A DNA stretch of 64,000 nucleotides. It comes from Prinsepia uniflora (lineage: Eukaryota; Streptophyta; Magnoliopsida; Rosales; Rosaceae). Each line of letters opens with the position of its first letter. Positions within the stretch are counted from its first letter, which is position 1. Shown here one piece after another: positions 12,481 to 25,867 of the stretch. A model generated the notes under the pieces. The model had not been told where the DNA came from, ran no database searches, and saw only the letters and a list, made by a program, of their open reading frames with translations. A program made the position numbers and the translations under genes. Where the stretch lies: assembly GCA_032719365.1 (NCBI GenBank), contig CM064870.1, positions 43,928,194 to 43,992,193 on the forward strand, written 5' to 3'.

Positions 12481-13720
12481 AATTTCATTCAAATTTTAGT
12501 GTAGTCAAGTTCTTCCATTTTTAGAGTAAGTTTATTTTTAAAAGCACCTTTAATTACTTGTTCAAACTCAAGTTTATTTTTATTTAATCGTTATTTCGTT
12601 TCAAGTTTATTTTATTTGCGTTTATTTAATAGATTTATTTAATCACTTTATTAATCTTAGTTTATTATTCTTGTCTTTAATTTAATTATTGTAAAACTCT
12701 TTCCCCTCCTCTCTCCTTTTTAGTTTATTTTTACCTTTCTTTTAGTTTTTTTTTTCTCTTACATTTTTCTTAGACTTTATTTTTAGACTTTCCTTTTTTT
12801 GACTTCTCTTTTAAACATGGATTTATGTTTTCCTTTAAAAAAAAACATAGGCCGAGTATTTCTGAGAAAATTCTAGATTTTAAGTCCGTAATTCCTCATG
12901 TTTCTTCCTCCATCTTTATAAGGTTTCTTCTGCTGTCAAAAAATTTTGTGAATAACATTTCATTGTTTCCATCCACCTAGGAATCACAAGCTGTTATTGG
13001 ATTTCGAAAGTGTAACTTTATTCCATCTACTTAAAACTCTTCTTATTATTTTCGATTTACTTATGATTCAATATACAATCTCTATGTGTTTTACTTTCTG
13101 AATTTCATTTACTTCATATGTTTTAGTGCTTAACATTCAATTTAACGCTAAGTGTTTATGACCACTGTTCGGTGCACTTAGAATAGGATTAAAAAGATGT
13201 AAATGTTTGACGCGCATTCAAATAAAAAAACATAAGGTGAATTATATTATAAGTGTTTATGACCGCTATTCGTTGCATTTATAGTATTGAAAAATGTATG
13301 CATGTAATTGAGATGATGAAGGTAGGATTTCGTGATTAGTTCAATATGAGCTAAATGTTAGAGTGTTAGTAAAATTTGTGTATAAAGAAATTTCATTGTA
13401 GGAGTAGTTTAAATAGTATGATTGTTAATTAGGACTTATTTACGTAAAAATGTTGGTTTTTTCTATGAAACTAATCTATGGTTTGTAAATTCTAGTTAGC
13501 ATGAATATTCACATTTTAATTCTTAGTTTGTTAAAATGTAGTTTCGGCTATAACACTTTTCAAAACCCCTCATTCACTAATCATTATTTAATGTTCCCTA
13601 ATTTCCCTAGTTAAGAATGATTCTTATTTACCAATACTACATCTACACAAAAAGGGTTTAAATTACATATACTTGAATTACGTGTTTATTTAAATGTGTA
13701 TTTTAAGCGGTATCAATGTT
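12481..13720. other. AT-rich remnant, probably internal retrotransposon DNA interrupted by LTR K
   Basis: No coding frame is present. The phrase aagtgtttatgacc(a/g)ct occurs twice, near 13148 and 13249, about 100 bp apart. The motif gtaaatgtttgacgc near 13200 resembles gtaaatctttgacgc near 27888, so this block and 26932-28017 may be two halves of one old element separated by the LTR K complex. The link rests on one short motif and is weak. Confidence 0.3.
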
Positions 13721-14509
13721 GTATCCCTGGGTGGGCCCTCAGATGTGGTATCCCCGAGTGGTTTTATGATATGATGATTTGGCAGGCATCGAGGATGGGT
13801 TTGTCAAGTTATGATGCTGACTTGGTATGGCTACTTGGTTATATTCGTACAGGTGTCAGTTTGATCATACAGTCCTATATGGTTATGTTTTCTAGTAATT
13901 ATACGTATTCCTGAATGGGCCCTCAGATGCAGTATCTGTTAGGACCCACCCCGGTTTCACCCCGGAAACCGAGGTAAATCCTGCTCCCGTCTGACACCCC
14001 GAAACAAAACTAACGTAAACTACTAAAGTAATACAGTCAGACGCAGCAGAAACTTTACACATCCCGAAGTCAAGTTTTTACAGAGCATAGTACTAAATAA
14101 AAAAGAAAGAAAAACCGATAACTGGATACACACACACGAAAAAATTAAAACACTCTGGGGTCGCTCTCGTAACTTCTATGCCTCCGACGCTGCCTCGACG
14201 CCGAAACCCAGCTCTAACTCCACGACCTGGAGGGCAATTTAAAACCAGAAAAGTGTGAGTGGACCATAAATAAAAGAAAAGTTTCCAAAACCATTTTATG
14301 AGAAAACTGGGTTTGGCCCTCCGTTTTGAAATCACATGCATAACCCAATTACTAAAAACAGTTATAAATCACATAAACCTCACTATAAAAACATTTACAG
14401 AAACATTATAAAAACAGTTATAGAAATCATATCATCAGCGTCATAAAACCGTATCATAAAACATAAATACCGAGTCATCATTCTCCGATCAAACCTGCTG
14501 GATCTATCC

Positions 14510-14719
14510 GAGTCTTTAAACTCCCGAGTCTTTAAACTCAATCCAGGCCTCAATAATATCCGAGTCTTTAAACTCTCGAGTCTTTAAACTCTCGAGTCTT
14601 TAAACTCAACAGGCCTATATATCCGAGTCTTTAAACTCCCGAGTCTTTAAACTCAATCCGGGTCTTTAAACCCAATCTGGGCCCGTCCCCCGTCAAATAT
14701 AATTCGGGTCTTTAAACCC
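14510..14719. repeat. Nine-unit array of near-palindromic 14-mers in LTR F
   Basis: Seven units read gagtctttaaactc and two read gggtctttaaaccc, joined by short linkers. Positions 2 and 13 change together (A:T or G:C), so the pairing potential of the unit is kept. The matching array in LTR G is at 18099-18309. Confidence 0.9.
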
Positions 14720-15811
14720 AATAACTAGATCCAGAAAATCCAATCCAAAACCGTTTGAAAACCATTTCGAAAGCCATATCCAAACCCGAATCCGAAATCA
14801 CTGGTCTCATGCCCTTCCGGCATCCAGAACCGTTATTCCGAACCCAAATCCGGAATTCCACTCTTCAACTTTAAAACTAAATCTCATTTACCGAAATTCG
14901 ATTTCAAAACCGAAACCCTTTAATCACCAAATCATGTTTCAAAATCCCTTTATGAACATTCAAACCACTTATCCATTGAAATCCCAAAACCACAGCATCA
15001 TATTCAGAAATCACACTTTTCCTCGTAAAACGTGGTGAAAACCGAACTTCCTCGAAAAACGTGCAATTATGTAAAATCAACAAAGCATATCCAATAAACA
15101 TAGAATCATGATTAAAACCATAAAACAATTATAGAAAAACAGTTATGCATGCTCGAGTTTAGAGAAGGGGTCAACTCACAGTACCAAGCCCTCAATCGCG
15201 TCCCGAACGTCTCGTACGTTCCTCAGCTTCCTCGGGCAACCCCGATCCTGTCACGAGTCACCAAAGTACGTCACTAACACGTCCACCAAGACTCTCCTAA
15301 TTTTTCCCAAAAATCCCCGGGTCCTAAACGTAACGAACCTAAACCCTAAACCTTCACCCTCGCGGAACTACATTGAATCGACGTCTGATCAACCCGAAAC
15401 CAATTCCATTAGACTCGTCACAACACCTAGACCAAAAACCATGTTGGCCGTTTTCCCAACCGCCGCCGCACGTGCCCCCACGCGCCGCCCAAAGTGGCTG
15501 CGCGTGGCCCTCACGCGCCAGCTACAGTGTCACCAGCAACCTCTGGTCAACCAGGTTCGAACCAGTCTCTGCAACTCGAACCGGCATGGCCGGTTCTCCA
15601 CCGTCCTGCCACCAAAACTGCTCCTTTCTTCACCATCTTCATCGTTAAACCCTCAGCAATCCAGTCCCCTCACTCAAACACCTCGACTTGACCTAAAACC
15701 TGTCGACTCAAACTCGAACAAAAACCCGAACCAGTCCCCTATTCTTCCTCCCGGCCAACCAGGTCTTCCCCCGTCACGGCTTCGACACTCAGAGCTTCCT
15801 AAGACCTCACT

Positions 15812-18800
15812 TGTAACAACCCGTCCCGAGAATTGGGATAAGTAGAGTGATTAAGGTGTGATTAGTAAGGTTAATCAAGGGTTAGGTGGTCCCGAGGGGT
15901 CCGGGAACTTAGAATGACGATTTTGCCCCTGGGTCGGGCAGAAATGTTGACTTTTATTTCGGGTGGTCAAATGGGAGTTGACCAGTGACCAGGACGTAGT
16001 TGAGGACGTTATGAATCCTTAGGCAGGTGGCACGCCCGATTCCGACATCCGAGGAGGAAGTTGTGATGTTCGGAAGATTGAGGGCATAACCGTAATTTGG
16101 AAAATTAGGGGGGAAACGTTGACTTTTTATACGAACTGGTTTTGGTAAGTTGACCTAAGACCGTTAGATAGATCTCGTCGTCCCGAGTTCGATGACAGGT
16201 GGCACGTATTCATCGGACGTACGATGTGGGAGTTACAGGTCTAGAAAGGTAGTGGTAAAGTTGTAATTTTGGGTAAAACAGAAGGGCATTTTGGTCTTTT
16301 GGTTGTCTGGGGATTTGTGCACAGAGAGGGAAGATAGAGGGTTGAGATTGAGCCACTTGGGAGAGGAGTTGAGGGATTGGTGACACGTGTAGGAGGTCTG
16401 GTTGGTTCTAGTGAGTGCACGGTCCAATTATTTGGGGTGCAACCGTGCCGTGTGTGTTGTTCGACCCCGACAGAAACAGAGGGAGGAATTGAGAGAAATT
16501 GAGAGACGATGGTGAGTGTTAGTGGGTTTTGGTAATGTGAGGAGTGATCAGAGGGTGGAAGAGTGAACTGGTGAATGTTTGGGGGAGAGAAATCGTGCAA
16601 GAACACGGTGGACGGGGCAGTCGGTTTTCAGAGAAAACAGAGAGGACTTGGACGATTGTGGTGGTGGTGCGGCCGTGTGTTGGTGCAATTGGACTCGTGG
16701 AGGTGTCCAGAGGCTGGCGGTGGACGGGAGGAGCTATTGCCTCACGGCTGAGCTCACGACGACGCCTGGAAGCAGGTAAACTTCATACTTTTTCTTCGTG
16801 CTCTGTTTTGCCGTCGAAGTTCAAGTTGAGAGTTGTAGCGTTAGGGGTTGAATCGAGGAGTCTAGTGAAGTCTAGGGGACTCAGTTGAGTCCTAGGTAGC
16901 TGCTGGTTGTGCTGCCGTGACGGAGGAATGAACGGCGGAGCCCAGACGACGGAGAGTACCCTATGTGCTCTGTTTTATCCATTTTGTTCAGTTTGAAAGT
17001 CGTGGATTTTGGGTGAGAGTCGACGGTCTTGGTGAGTTGGGTGAGGTTTAGGACAGTCCTAGGAAGCGTTTTGGGTAGCCACCGTGACGGGGGAAAACCT
17101 GGGTGGCCGGAGAAGGAAACAGGGGACTGGTACAGGTTTTGTTCGAGCTCGAGTCGACAGGTTAGGGACAGTGTTGAGGTGTTTGAGTGAGGGAACTGGA
17201 TTGCTTAGGATTGGACGAAGAGGATGGTGAAGAGAGGGAGGAAAATGGTGCAGGCACGGCGGTGAACCGCTCTCGCCGGTTCAAACAGCAGGCACTGTGT
17301 CGAGCCCGGTTTACGCGAGGTTGACGGTGGCACTGTAGCTGGCGCGTGGGGCCACGCGCAGCCACTTTGGGTGGCGCGTGGGGGCGCGTGCGGCGGTTCT
17401 GGGAGAAACGGTCAACATGACTTTTGGTCTAGGAGTTGTTGTGAGTTCGATGGAGTTGGTTTCGAGTCAATCGGAAGTCATTTGAGTATAGTTCCGTGAG
17501 GGTGAATGTGTAGGGTTCCGGGGTTTTAAGTCTTCGGTCCGGGGATTTTTGAGGGCATTTAGGAGAGTGTTGGTAGACGTATTAGTGACGTAATTTGACG
17601 GTGTTTGACAGGATCGGGATTTCCCGAGGAAGCCGAGGAACGGGCTGGACGTTCGGGACGCGAGTAGGGCTCAGTACTGTGAGTGGACCCCTTCTCTAAA
17701 CTTGAACATGCATAACTGCTTTCTATAATGGTTTTATGGTTTTAATCATGATTTTATGTTTATCGAATATGTTTGGTTGGTTTTGCATTATTACACGTTT
17801 TTCGAGAAAAAGACGGTTTTGGCACGCTTTTCGAGAAAAGGGTAAATTTGGAAATGTTTTTGGGATTTCAAGGGATTTTGGAACATGCTTTTGAGAATCA
17901 AGGTTTTGGTTTTGAAATCGAAATTGACCATTGGACTTTGGTGCAAAGTTGGAAAGTGGACTCCGGATTTGGGTTCGGAATGACGGTTCTGGATGCCGGA
18001 AGGGCATCGGACCAGTGATTTCGGATTCGGGTTTGGATGTGGATTTGGTAAGTGGTTTTTAAATGATTTTGGGATTGGATTTGCTGGATTTGGATATTGG
18101 GTTTAAAGACCCGGATATATGTGACGGGGGACCGGCCGGATTGGGTTTAAAGACCCGGATTGAGTTTAAAGACTCGGGAGTTTAAAGACTCGGATATATA
18201 TATTGATTTTCCCCCGTAGGCCTTGAGTTTAAAGACTCGGGAGTTTAAAGACTCGGATATGATTAAGGCCTGGATTGAGTTTAAAGACTCGGGAGTTTAA
18301 AGACTCGGATAGATCCAGCAGGTTTGATCGGGGAAAATGACGATTTGGTGATTATGGTCTTGATACGGTTTCTGATACCCATGCTATGGTTTCTTATGGT
18401 ATTTTATAGTGTTTCTGTTTCTTATGATGTTTATAATGATTATTTTATAAATGTGTTTATAACTGCTAGTTATGCATGTGGTTTCAAAACGGAGGGTAAA
18501 ACTCGGTTTTCTTATAAAATGGTTTTTGAACTTCTGTACTTTCTGGTCCACTCACATTTTCTGTTTTAAATTGCCCTCCAGGTTGTGGAGCGAGCGCGGG
18601 GTCTTGACGTCGAGGCAGAGTCTGAGGCATAGAAGCGACGTGAGGGTTCCCAGAGTAGAGTAAAGGCTTCTGCGTGCGTGTAGTTATCGGTTTTATTTGT
18701 ATGTTCGTACTATGTTCTGTAAATGCTACCTTCGGGACATTGTGTCTAATTACCCCTGCGTTTGACTGGATAGTATGTGAGTGAGTTTTACTTGAGTTTT

Positions 18801-18869
18801 GCGTCGGGGAGTCAGACGGGAGCGGGATTTACCTCGGGTTTCGGGGTGAAACCGGGGTGGGTCCTGACA
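15812..18869 (+). mobile_element. Solo LTR G, forward, TSD tcact, inserted in LTR F
   Basis: It starts tgtaacaaccc and ends gggtcctgaca, and is flanked by tcact at 15807-15811 and 18870-18874. Length is 3058 bp with no internal region. It belongs to the same family as F: its end half matches the reverse complement of F's left half and its start half that of F's right half, at what looks like roughly 80-90% identity by eye. It carries eight stem units at 18099-18309 and a perfect 8-bp hairpin GCGCGTGG/CCACGCGC near 17339-17358. Confidence 0.93.
18099..18309. repeat. Eight-unit array of near-palindromic 14-mers in LTR G
   Basis: Six units read gagtttaaagactc and two read gggtttaaagaccc. This is the reverse complement of the array in F, as expected from G's opposite orientation. 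Order and spacing differ slightly from F, so the arrays have turned over independently. Confidence 0.9.
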
Positions 18870-21800
18870 TCACTGATACTCACCCAACTCACCAAGTCCC
18901 TCGACTCACTCCCTAAGTCCACGACTTTTGATTGAAACTCGACGGCAAAACAGAACATAGAAGAAAAGTTAAGGAATTACCTGCCCTCTTGTCACCGTCG
19001 TGAGCTCAACCGTGAGGACACGACTCCTCCCATCAACCTCCAGCCTCTGATCACCTCCACCGGCCTCGATTGATCGAACACGGCAGCACCACCACCCAAA
19101 ACTTCTCTCTGTTCTCTGTTTTCCCCCTGGTTTCCCGTGGCTCACCTCTCACCCACACACAACCACCGCACCTCCAAAACTCTTCACTGTCTCCCTCTCA
19201 CTTTCTGAGTCACTCCTCACTCACCAGAACACACCAACACCCACGATCTCCTCTCAATTTTTCTCTCAATCTCCCCCTCTGTTTTATGTTCTTCGAACAC
19301 ACACACACACAGCACACACGGTTACACCCCAAATAATTGGACCGTACACTCACTAGAACCAACCAGACTCCCTACACGTGTCACCATCCTCCCTCTTCCT
19401 CTCCCAAGTGGCTCAATCTCAGCCATCCATTTGTCCCTCTCTGTTGCACAAATCCCAAAGTGCAAAATACCAAAATGCCCCTTCTTGAACCCAAAATTAC
19501 GATTTTACCCTTACCGTTTTAGACTCGTAACTCACACATCGTAAGTCCGATGAATACGTGCCGCCTGTCATCGAACTCAAGAAGAAGAGATCTATCTAAC
19601 GGTCCTAGGTCAACAAGTCAAAACCCGTTCGTACGAAAAGTCAACTTTCCCCCCTACTTAAGCCAAATTACGGTTATACCCTCAACCTTCCGAACATCAT
19701 AACTTCCTCTTCGGATGTCGGAATCGGGCGTGCCACCTGGCTATGGATTCGTGACGTCCTAAACTACGTCCTGGTCATCGGTCAAAAACCAATTAACCGC
19801 CTGAACTAAAAGTCAACTATTTACCCGGACTAGGGGCAAAATCGTCATTCTAGGCTAACGACCTTATCGGGACCAACTAACCCCCGATTAAGCTCACTTA
19901 TCTCACCTTAATCACTCTCTTAGCCCTAATTTTTGGGACGGGTCGTTACAGTATCCCCGAGTGGTTTTATGATATGATGATTTGGCAGGCATCGAGGATG
20001 GGTTTGTTAGGTTATGATGCTGACTTGGTAGGGTTACTTGGTTATATTTGTACAGGTGTCGGTTTGATCATACATTCCTATATGGTTATGTTTTCTAGTA
20101 ATTATACGTATTCTGGATTTACTTGGTTTCTCGTTGTTTTCCGAGTTTTGAAATTTTTTTTAGATGCATGCATGGCTTTTATAAAAAGGAGGGTAAATAG
20201 TATATCTTTGAACTATTTCTTTAAAAATTATATATTTTTGTCCACTTAAATGGTTTTCATGTTTTTGAAACCCTTCAGTACTGTTGCACGAGTGTAATGT
20301 CCCAGACTTTCATCGAGGGTAAAATCGGAAAGCAAGATGGAATTGACTATTTTGCCCCTAGTTGACTTTTTGATCAAAGTCAAAGGATTGACAATTTGGT
20401 CAAAGTCAAAGGGTTGACTTTGACTTACCAAAGTCAAAATGTAGACTTTTTGGCCCTGCCGATTCTTTGCGATTCCAAAAACGCCATTAGGAAGGTCTCA
20501 GCCTCTTGAGTTCATAGATAAGCGGTACGTCAAAATTGGAGATCGGATGAATTGATTACGGGTCTAAAAATATGAGGGGCATTTTGGTAATTTGGAAAAT
20601 GGGCATTTTGGTAATCTTCCTTGGGGGATATTTTTTTGTGGCTGATTAAGAGAGGGACAAGTGTCCATTATCCGCTTGGTTTTAGTGCCACTGCCCCATG
20701 TGTGTGCTGTGTGTAACAATTTTAAGTTCTAAGTGTTGTGTGTGTGTTCTTCGACAAAAGAGAAAAACCATAGAAAAAGGAAAACAGGGAAGAGGGAGAA
20801 ACCAGAGACCCAAAGTAAACCATATCAAAACAAAGAGAGAGAGATGAAGATAGGAACAGAAGAAAAAAAAAAAGGATGACGAACCCGAAAGGGCTGAACC
20901 CGAAAAACCATAATTCTGGAAGAAACCTTGAATTCGAAATTCAGTTTTAGACCTTAATTGTTGAACCTACATTTGGATTAAGTTTTTTGGGATCCAAAAG
21001 AGTTGAAACATCAAAATCGGAAGGAATTGACATGGTTCGAGCCAGAACAGAGCTTGCGACCCTTTCAAATTTCCAATTCAAAATTCAATTATTTTGAGGT
21101 AATGAATCGTTGAATTGAACCTAGAAACATGTTTATAATTGTCTTATAATGTTTTTGGATGGATTGGAATCAAGAAATCAACTGGAAATAGCTAGAATTG
21201 AATTCGGGTCGAAACTGGGTCGGACGACCCGTTTTGCAGGAAAACGGGCGAAGGAGATAGTGAATAGTGCAGGCGCGTGGAGGCGCGTGGTTTGGAATTT
21301 TGAGGTACGATCAACATGACTTTCAATTTAATTGATGTTACAAAAAAATTGGCATAGGTTTCGAGTCGATCGGACACCGTTTTAGGGTAGTTTTGGGTGT
21401 CCGAAGGTTTAGAGTTCGTTTTAAATCAGTGTAAAAATCCCGAAAAATTATACGATTAAAATAGAGGATAATTAGGATGATTTGTGACCCGTAGATGTGA
21501 ATTTTGGCAGGAAGTGGCATTCTCAAAAAGTACGAAAAAACGTGAAACGGGGAAATTCGACGATTCAGAGGTGTGTGAGTGGACTTTTTTTTTCTAAAAT
21601 TATTATGCATGCATATTTTTGAGTTTTAAATGTGTTTATATGTGTCTGTGATGTTGTTTAGGTGTTTGGAATTTTATATGAATTTTCAGTGATTTTATGA
21701 TTATTTTATTATGCATTTTTCAAGATTTTTCAAAAATTATGTTTTGAACACCGTTTCGATTGTGATTTCGAATGGAATGTGATTTATGACACGAATTATG

Positions 21801-22265
21801 GTGATATTGGATTCTTCGTGATTTTTATATAATTTCTGGACAAATTTATGAAAATAGCCTTAGTGACATGTTTTACGGGAATTTTTGTATGAATTGAGTT
21901 TGGGGCTTGGGACGATATTCTGAATGTGGATTTGAATTGTGATATATGATGTGACATGTCGTGATGAAGTGTGACATTGGTTTGTGGTGTGACTAAGTGT
22001 TCCTCGATATGCATGATTTGTAATGATGCGATGATTGTTTTGTGTTGATTGAATGTGAGTCACGGACGTCGAGCCTGGGGCTCCGATTCCTGAGACTGTG
22101 TTGTAATGACTCAGATGTCAAGCCTGGTGCTCCGATTTCTGAGCAAATGTGTCAAGACCTTACCTTCTCCAATAGGATATTATTCGTTTTGAGCCCAGCC
22201 CTCATAGTTTTGTTCTTGGGAGCTCACATACAACTTCCCAGTGGGTCACCCATCCTAGGATTGCA

Positions 22266-25200
22266 TGACAGGACCCGTCCCAATCCCCCCCGGGATTAAT
22301 GCGGGACGAACCTACTCCAGTTTAACACGAAGTGACAGATAAGGGATATTTCCGACCTTTGCCCTCTCAGGCTATCAGAGTTTGCAAGGATCCGGAGGAG
22401 GTATGTGATATCTCAGTCTCTGCTACATTCCACATCCGCTGTCAACCTGAAGGACAGTCAAAACATTAAAAGCTGCGAGTGGAAAAAACAACCAGTTTAT
22501 AAAAACATTTTAACGAAGACATTTGTACCCTTCACTAAAAAGCCTGCATGCATTCAAAAACCATTTAACCAAATGAACCACATGTGGGAACTAAGCCCAA
22601 AACCATAATGAAAGAACCAATAAGAACCAATCATACGGGCCACTGCCCAAATCCATGAGGGACTCAGCCCAAATCATAAAGAAACCAAGTACACGGGCCA
22701 CATCCCAAAACCTGTATCCATCACACATCAAATTTCATATCTCATATCATATACATCATATATACATATAATTCACACAACCAATCCTGTCACGGTTTCC
22801 AGAGCTACGCGCGTGCTACCCGGGGTCTCAAACCCAAGTCTTTCAGACCAAGGTCAATGTCCGTAGACCAATGACCCGTCCTGAGGTTATAGTACAAGCC
22901 TTCCTGAGAGTAAGGCACCCAACGGGGGTGAATCCCACTCAGTTAGTGCTCTGTGACTACTCCGGGGTCCACCCAGGCCAACGACCCTCCCCGGAGGAGA
23001 TAGTACAAGTAAAGGAAGGTATATGAATACATATATATATATATACATAACATAAACATTCATGCCCGGTCCCCCTGAACCTTCATGATCTATAACATCC
23101 ATTTAAGGGTTCATGCCTGGTTCCCATAAACCGTTATGTACCACAATAACCTTTCCAGGGTTCATGCCGGTTCCCATAAATCGCCATGAACTTGGAAATC
23201 CATCTAGGGTCCCTGACCCGAAATCATCAATGTAAAACAACTGGGTCTCGTGTCCGAACATATGACATCATCTGGGCATCGTGCCCGATATCTAAGGGTC
23301 AGTCACGACTCCGATCGTAGTGATGCGTGCAACCATCCATCCAGGACAGCCCTCAATCCTGGTATGTTGCCGTGAACGTATCAACCGACGCGACCATCAC
23401 AAGTTCATGGTGCACCCATCACCGATCGATATCCTGGACCGTCAGCACTCCGAAGTCAAGCCTCCATCGGCTACCTGATAACAGATCGTGCAGCGTGACC
23501 TCTCCGGAAGGAACACATCCCAATCCGGAGACGAGCGTCGTACCGTCTGTCGCCTTGCTCATAGCACTAGCCGCGACCACGATTCAGACCCCTAGGTCAT
23601 CAATAGCGTCATATGCCCGAGACAAAACCAAATGGGTTTCATACCCGAGTTTATCCTTTTGGAAATCCAAATCCATTTCATTTAGACCAATAAAGACATA
23701 CAAACCCATATTGGCACCGTATAGGGCCGTAACCTCGAAATATGTTCCAATACGTAACCACACTTCCAAATGCACTCATGGCATCACAAACAAGTATTTA
23801 AAACATATAATAAACATTTATGCATGCACCAATTTAGAAAACAAGGTCCACTCACAGACCGTCCGAGTTGCCTCCTTGATAGGCGTGCCATACGGCTCTC
23901 CCTAGCCAATCACCGTCACCGGGACTCCCGAACCTGTTCAAATCGTAATAGAAGGTTACTAACTAATTAATTAACCTCCCACTAAAGCCCCATAATTTTT
24001 TGGAATTTTTAACTATTTTTAAAGTCGAACCTAAACCTTCGGACACCCCGAAACCTATCGAAACGATGTTCGATTGACACGAAACCAGTCCGAAAATGTT
24101 TGTTACATCGAATAGAAGATTTCACGTGTTGAACACATTCCCAAAAGATGGGACACGCGCCCCCCACACACCCAATGAAGTCCCTGCGCGTGAGCCCACG
24201 CGCCGGGTACACTGTTCATCTTCTCCAATGTTTGAACCGGGTTCTCTGGTTCCTGGACTGGCCGAACCGATATGGACCGGTTCAAGGCCTAAACCCGTTC
24301 ATTGTTTGTCTATTTCATCTCATTTTGATCCTAATATCTTCCTAACATCAAACCTAGTTTTTCTAGCCAATAAAAACACATAAAAACCGAAGGAAATTGT
24401 ACCTTCAAGATTGGCCATGGCGGTGGTGAGCTCCTCCGCCATCCACCGTCTGTTCCAGGCCGTCCCAGCCTTCAAAAACAATCCTATTCGTCTCCTAAAG
24501 TCCCCAGAAGCATAACCCAATCCTTAGGTTCGATTAAAACTCAATAAAAACTTATTTCCAATTTTTGAATAAAACTTACCTTACGGTTTCGACCTCCCTG
24601 CCGTGGCCACCGTCGTGGGCCACCGTCCATCCCTTCACTGTCCTCATCATCCCACTCTCTCACGGTCACACATGAGCTCACGCGATGATTATGGTGGTGA
24701 GGAAACCTGGTGGTGTTTGTGTGTTTGTTTTTAAGAGAGAAATGGAGAATGAAGAAATATGGGGTTTCGGGTTTGTGAGAGACAAAGGAGATGAAGGCTG
24801 ATCAGATGAGAGGGAGATGGGATGAATGGTAGGGATTGAAGGATGGAATGAAATGGAGGGTTAGGATTTAGTGTTGTTAAGGATTAAAATATAAATAATT
24901 AAATTAATATTATTTAATTAGTGAGATCCCCTTTTTCGGGAAAATGGCCAATGGGATGAGTGACACTTGTCACTCATCCATGGGTCCCACTAAAATATCT
25001 GCCTAATCAGATATTGCCATGTCATCATCGTCTTGAAGTACGTGCATAGTGAAATTGACCTTCTGTGACCCATAACTCTCGCGTTCCTCTCCGATTTCAA
25101 TGTGCCGCATGTCTATGGATTCGTATCATCCCGATCTACGTAACGATTCTCGACCCTCGACCATCGGACCTCCCAGTCCAAAAGTCAACCTTTTGCCCCT

Positions 25201-25495
25201 TTTAACTAAAATTACCAAAATGCCCTTGAACTTCCGAACGTCATAACTTCTTCATCGAATGTCGGAATTGAACGTGCCACCTGTCTATGAACTTGTGACG
25301 TCCTAAACTATGTCACGATCATCGGCCAAAGTCTGTTTGACCACTCGAATGAAAAGTTGACGTTTTACCCCACGCCTAGGGAACAAAACGGTCATTTTGC
25401 ATCATTCGTCCGATTTCGCCCAACTAATCACAGATTAACCTCACTAATCGTGATTAGTCACTAATCTAATCCTGTAATTCGGGACGGGTTGTACA
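22266..25495 (-). mobile_element. Solo LTR J, reverse, TSD ttgca, inserted in the Cassandra left LTR
   Basis: It starts tgacaggacccgtccc and ends gggacgggttgtaca on the plus strand, flanked by ttgca at 22261-22265 and 25496-25500. Length is 3230 bp with no internal region. It contains the 26-bp dyad at 24954-24979, the GCGCGTG block near 24182-24206, and dispersed GGGC..GCCC-type stems near 22620-22720 and 23100-23300. It is one of the youngest events here: it cuts Cassandra, which cuts H, which cuts K. Confidence 0.92.
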
Positions 25496-25867
25496 TTGCA
25501 CCAGCCCCTACTCTTTTAACTTTGGAGTTCCCTAGGAATCTAAATCCAGTGAGCTCCCAAAAGGCCTCATGTTGGATAGATGTGCACTCACACATATAAG
25601 GTGCATCATTCATATCTCCTCGGGCGATGTGGGATTGCTAACCATGTTTTCATGGCATGGGTCCTCATAATCCACCCCCTTGGAATTGTTATCTATTTCT
25701 TCATGGCACATGTCCACACATATAAGGCGCATCCCTCAGATCTCCCCGCTAGCACACTTAATTCCAGCCGGGGTTGGGCTCTGATACCAAATTATCACGA
25801 TTTGACCTTCTCCAATAGGATATTATCCACTTTGGGTCCAACCCTCACGGTTTTGTTCCTAGGAGCT

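Larger units (their letters stand above)
13937..19950 (-). mobile_element. Solo LTR F, reverse, TSD gtatc, interrupted by solo LTR G
   Basis: It starts tgttaggaccc and ends gggacgggtcgttaca on the plus strand. The flanks are the 5-bp duplication gtatc at 13932-13936 and 19951-19955. Removing G and its target duplication leaves about 2951 bp, a normal LTR length for this lineage, with no internal region, so it is a solo LTR. It contains nine stem units at 14510-14719 (seven GAGT..ACTC type, two GGGT..ACCC type) and the GCGCGTG block near 15470-15530. G, of the same family, lies in it in the opposite orientation. Confidence 0.92.
13721..20107 (+). repeat. 184-bp tandem duplication in LTR K, second copy split by insertion F
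   Basis: Copy 1 is 13721-13904. Copy 2 is 13905-13931 continued at 19951-20107, also 184 bp. Both start gtat.cctg..tgggccctcagatg and contain ggcaggcatcgaggatgggt and ttctagtaattatacg. The register is exact once the 5-bp target duplication of F is removed. A third start (gtattctgga) follows at 20108. Confidence 0.85.

Noticed and set aside
15373..15845. Pro/Ser-rich frames of 91 and 134 residues in LTR F
   Set aside because: Shadows of LTR sequence, crossing into LTR G with no shared function or domain.
23327..23905. A 192-residue open frame in LTR J
   Set aside because: It falls in noncoding LTR DNA, has no domain, and is not seen in related LTRs.
25776..25789. A tRNA-like gctctgatacca stretch, also at 6031, 46173, 54126 and 61308
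   Set aside because: Each is the primer-binding site of an LTR element. No tRNA cloverleaf surrounds it.
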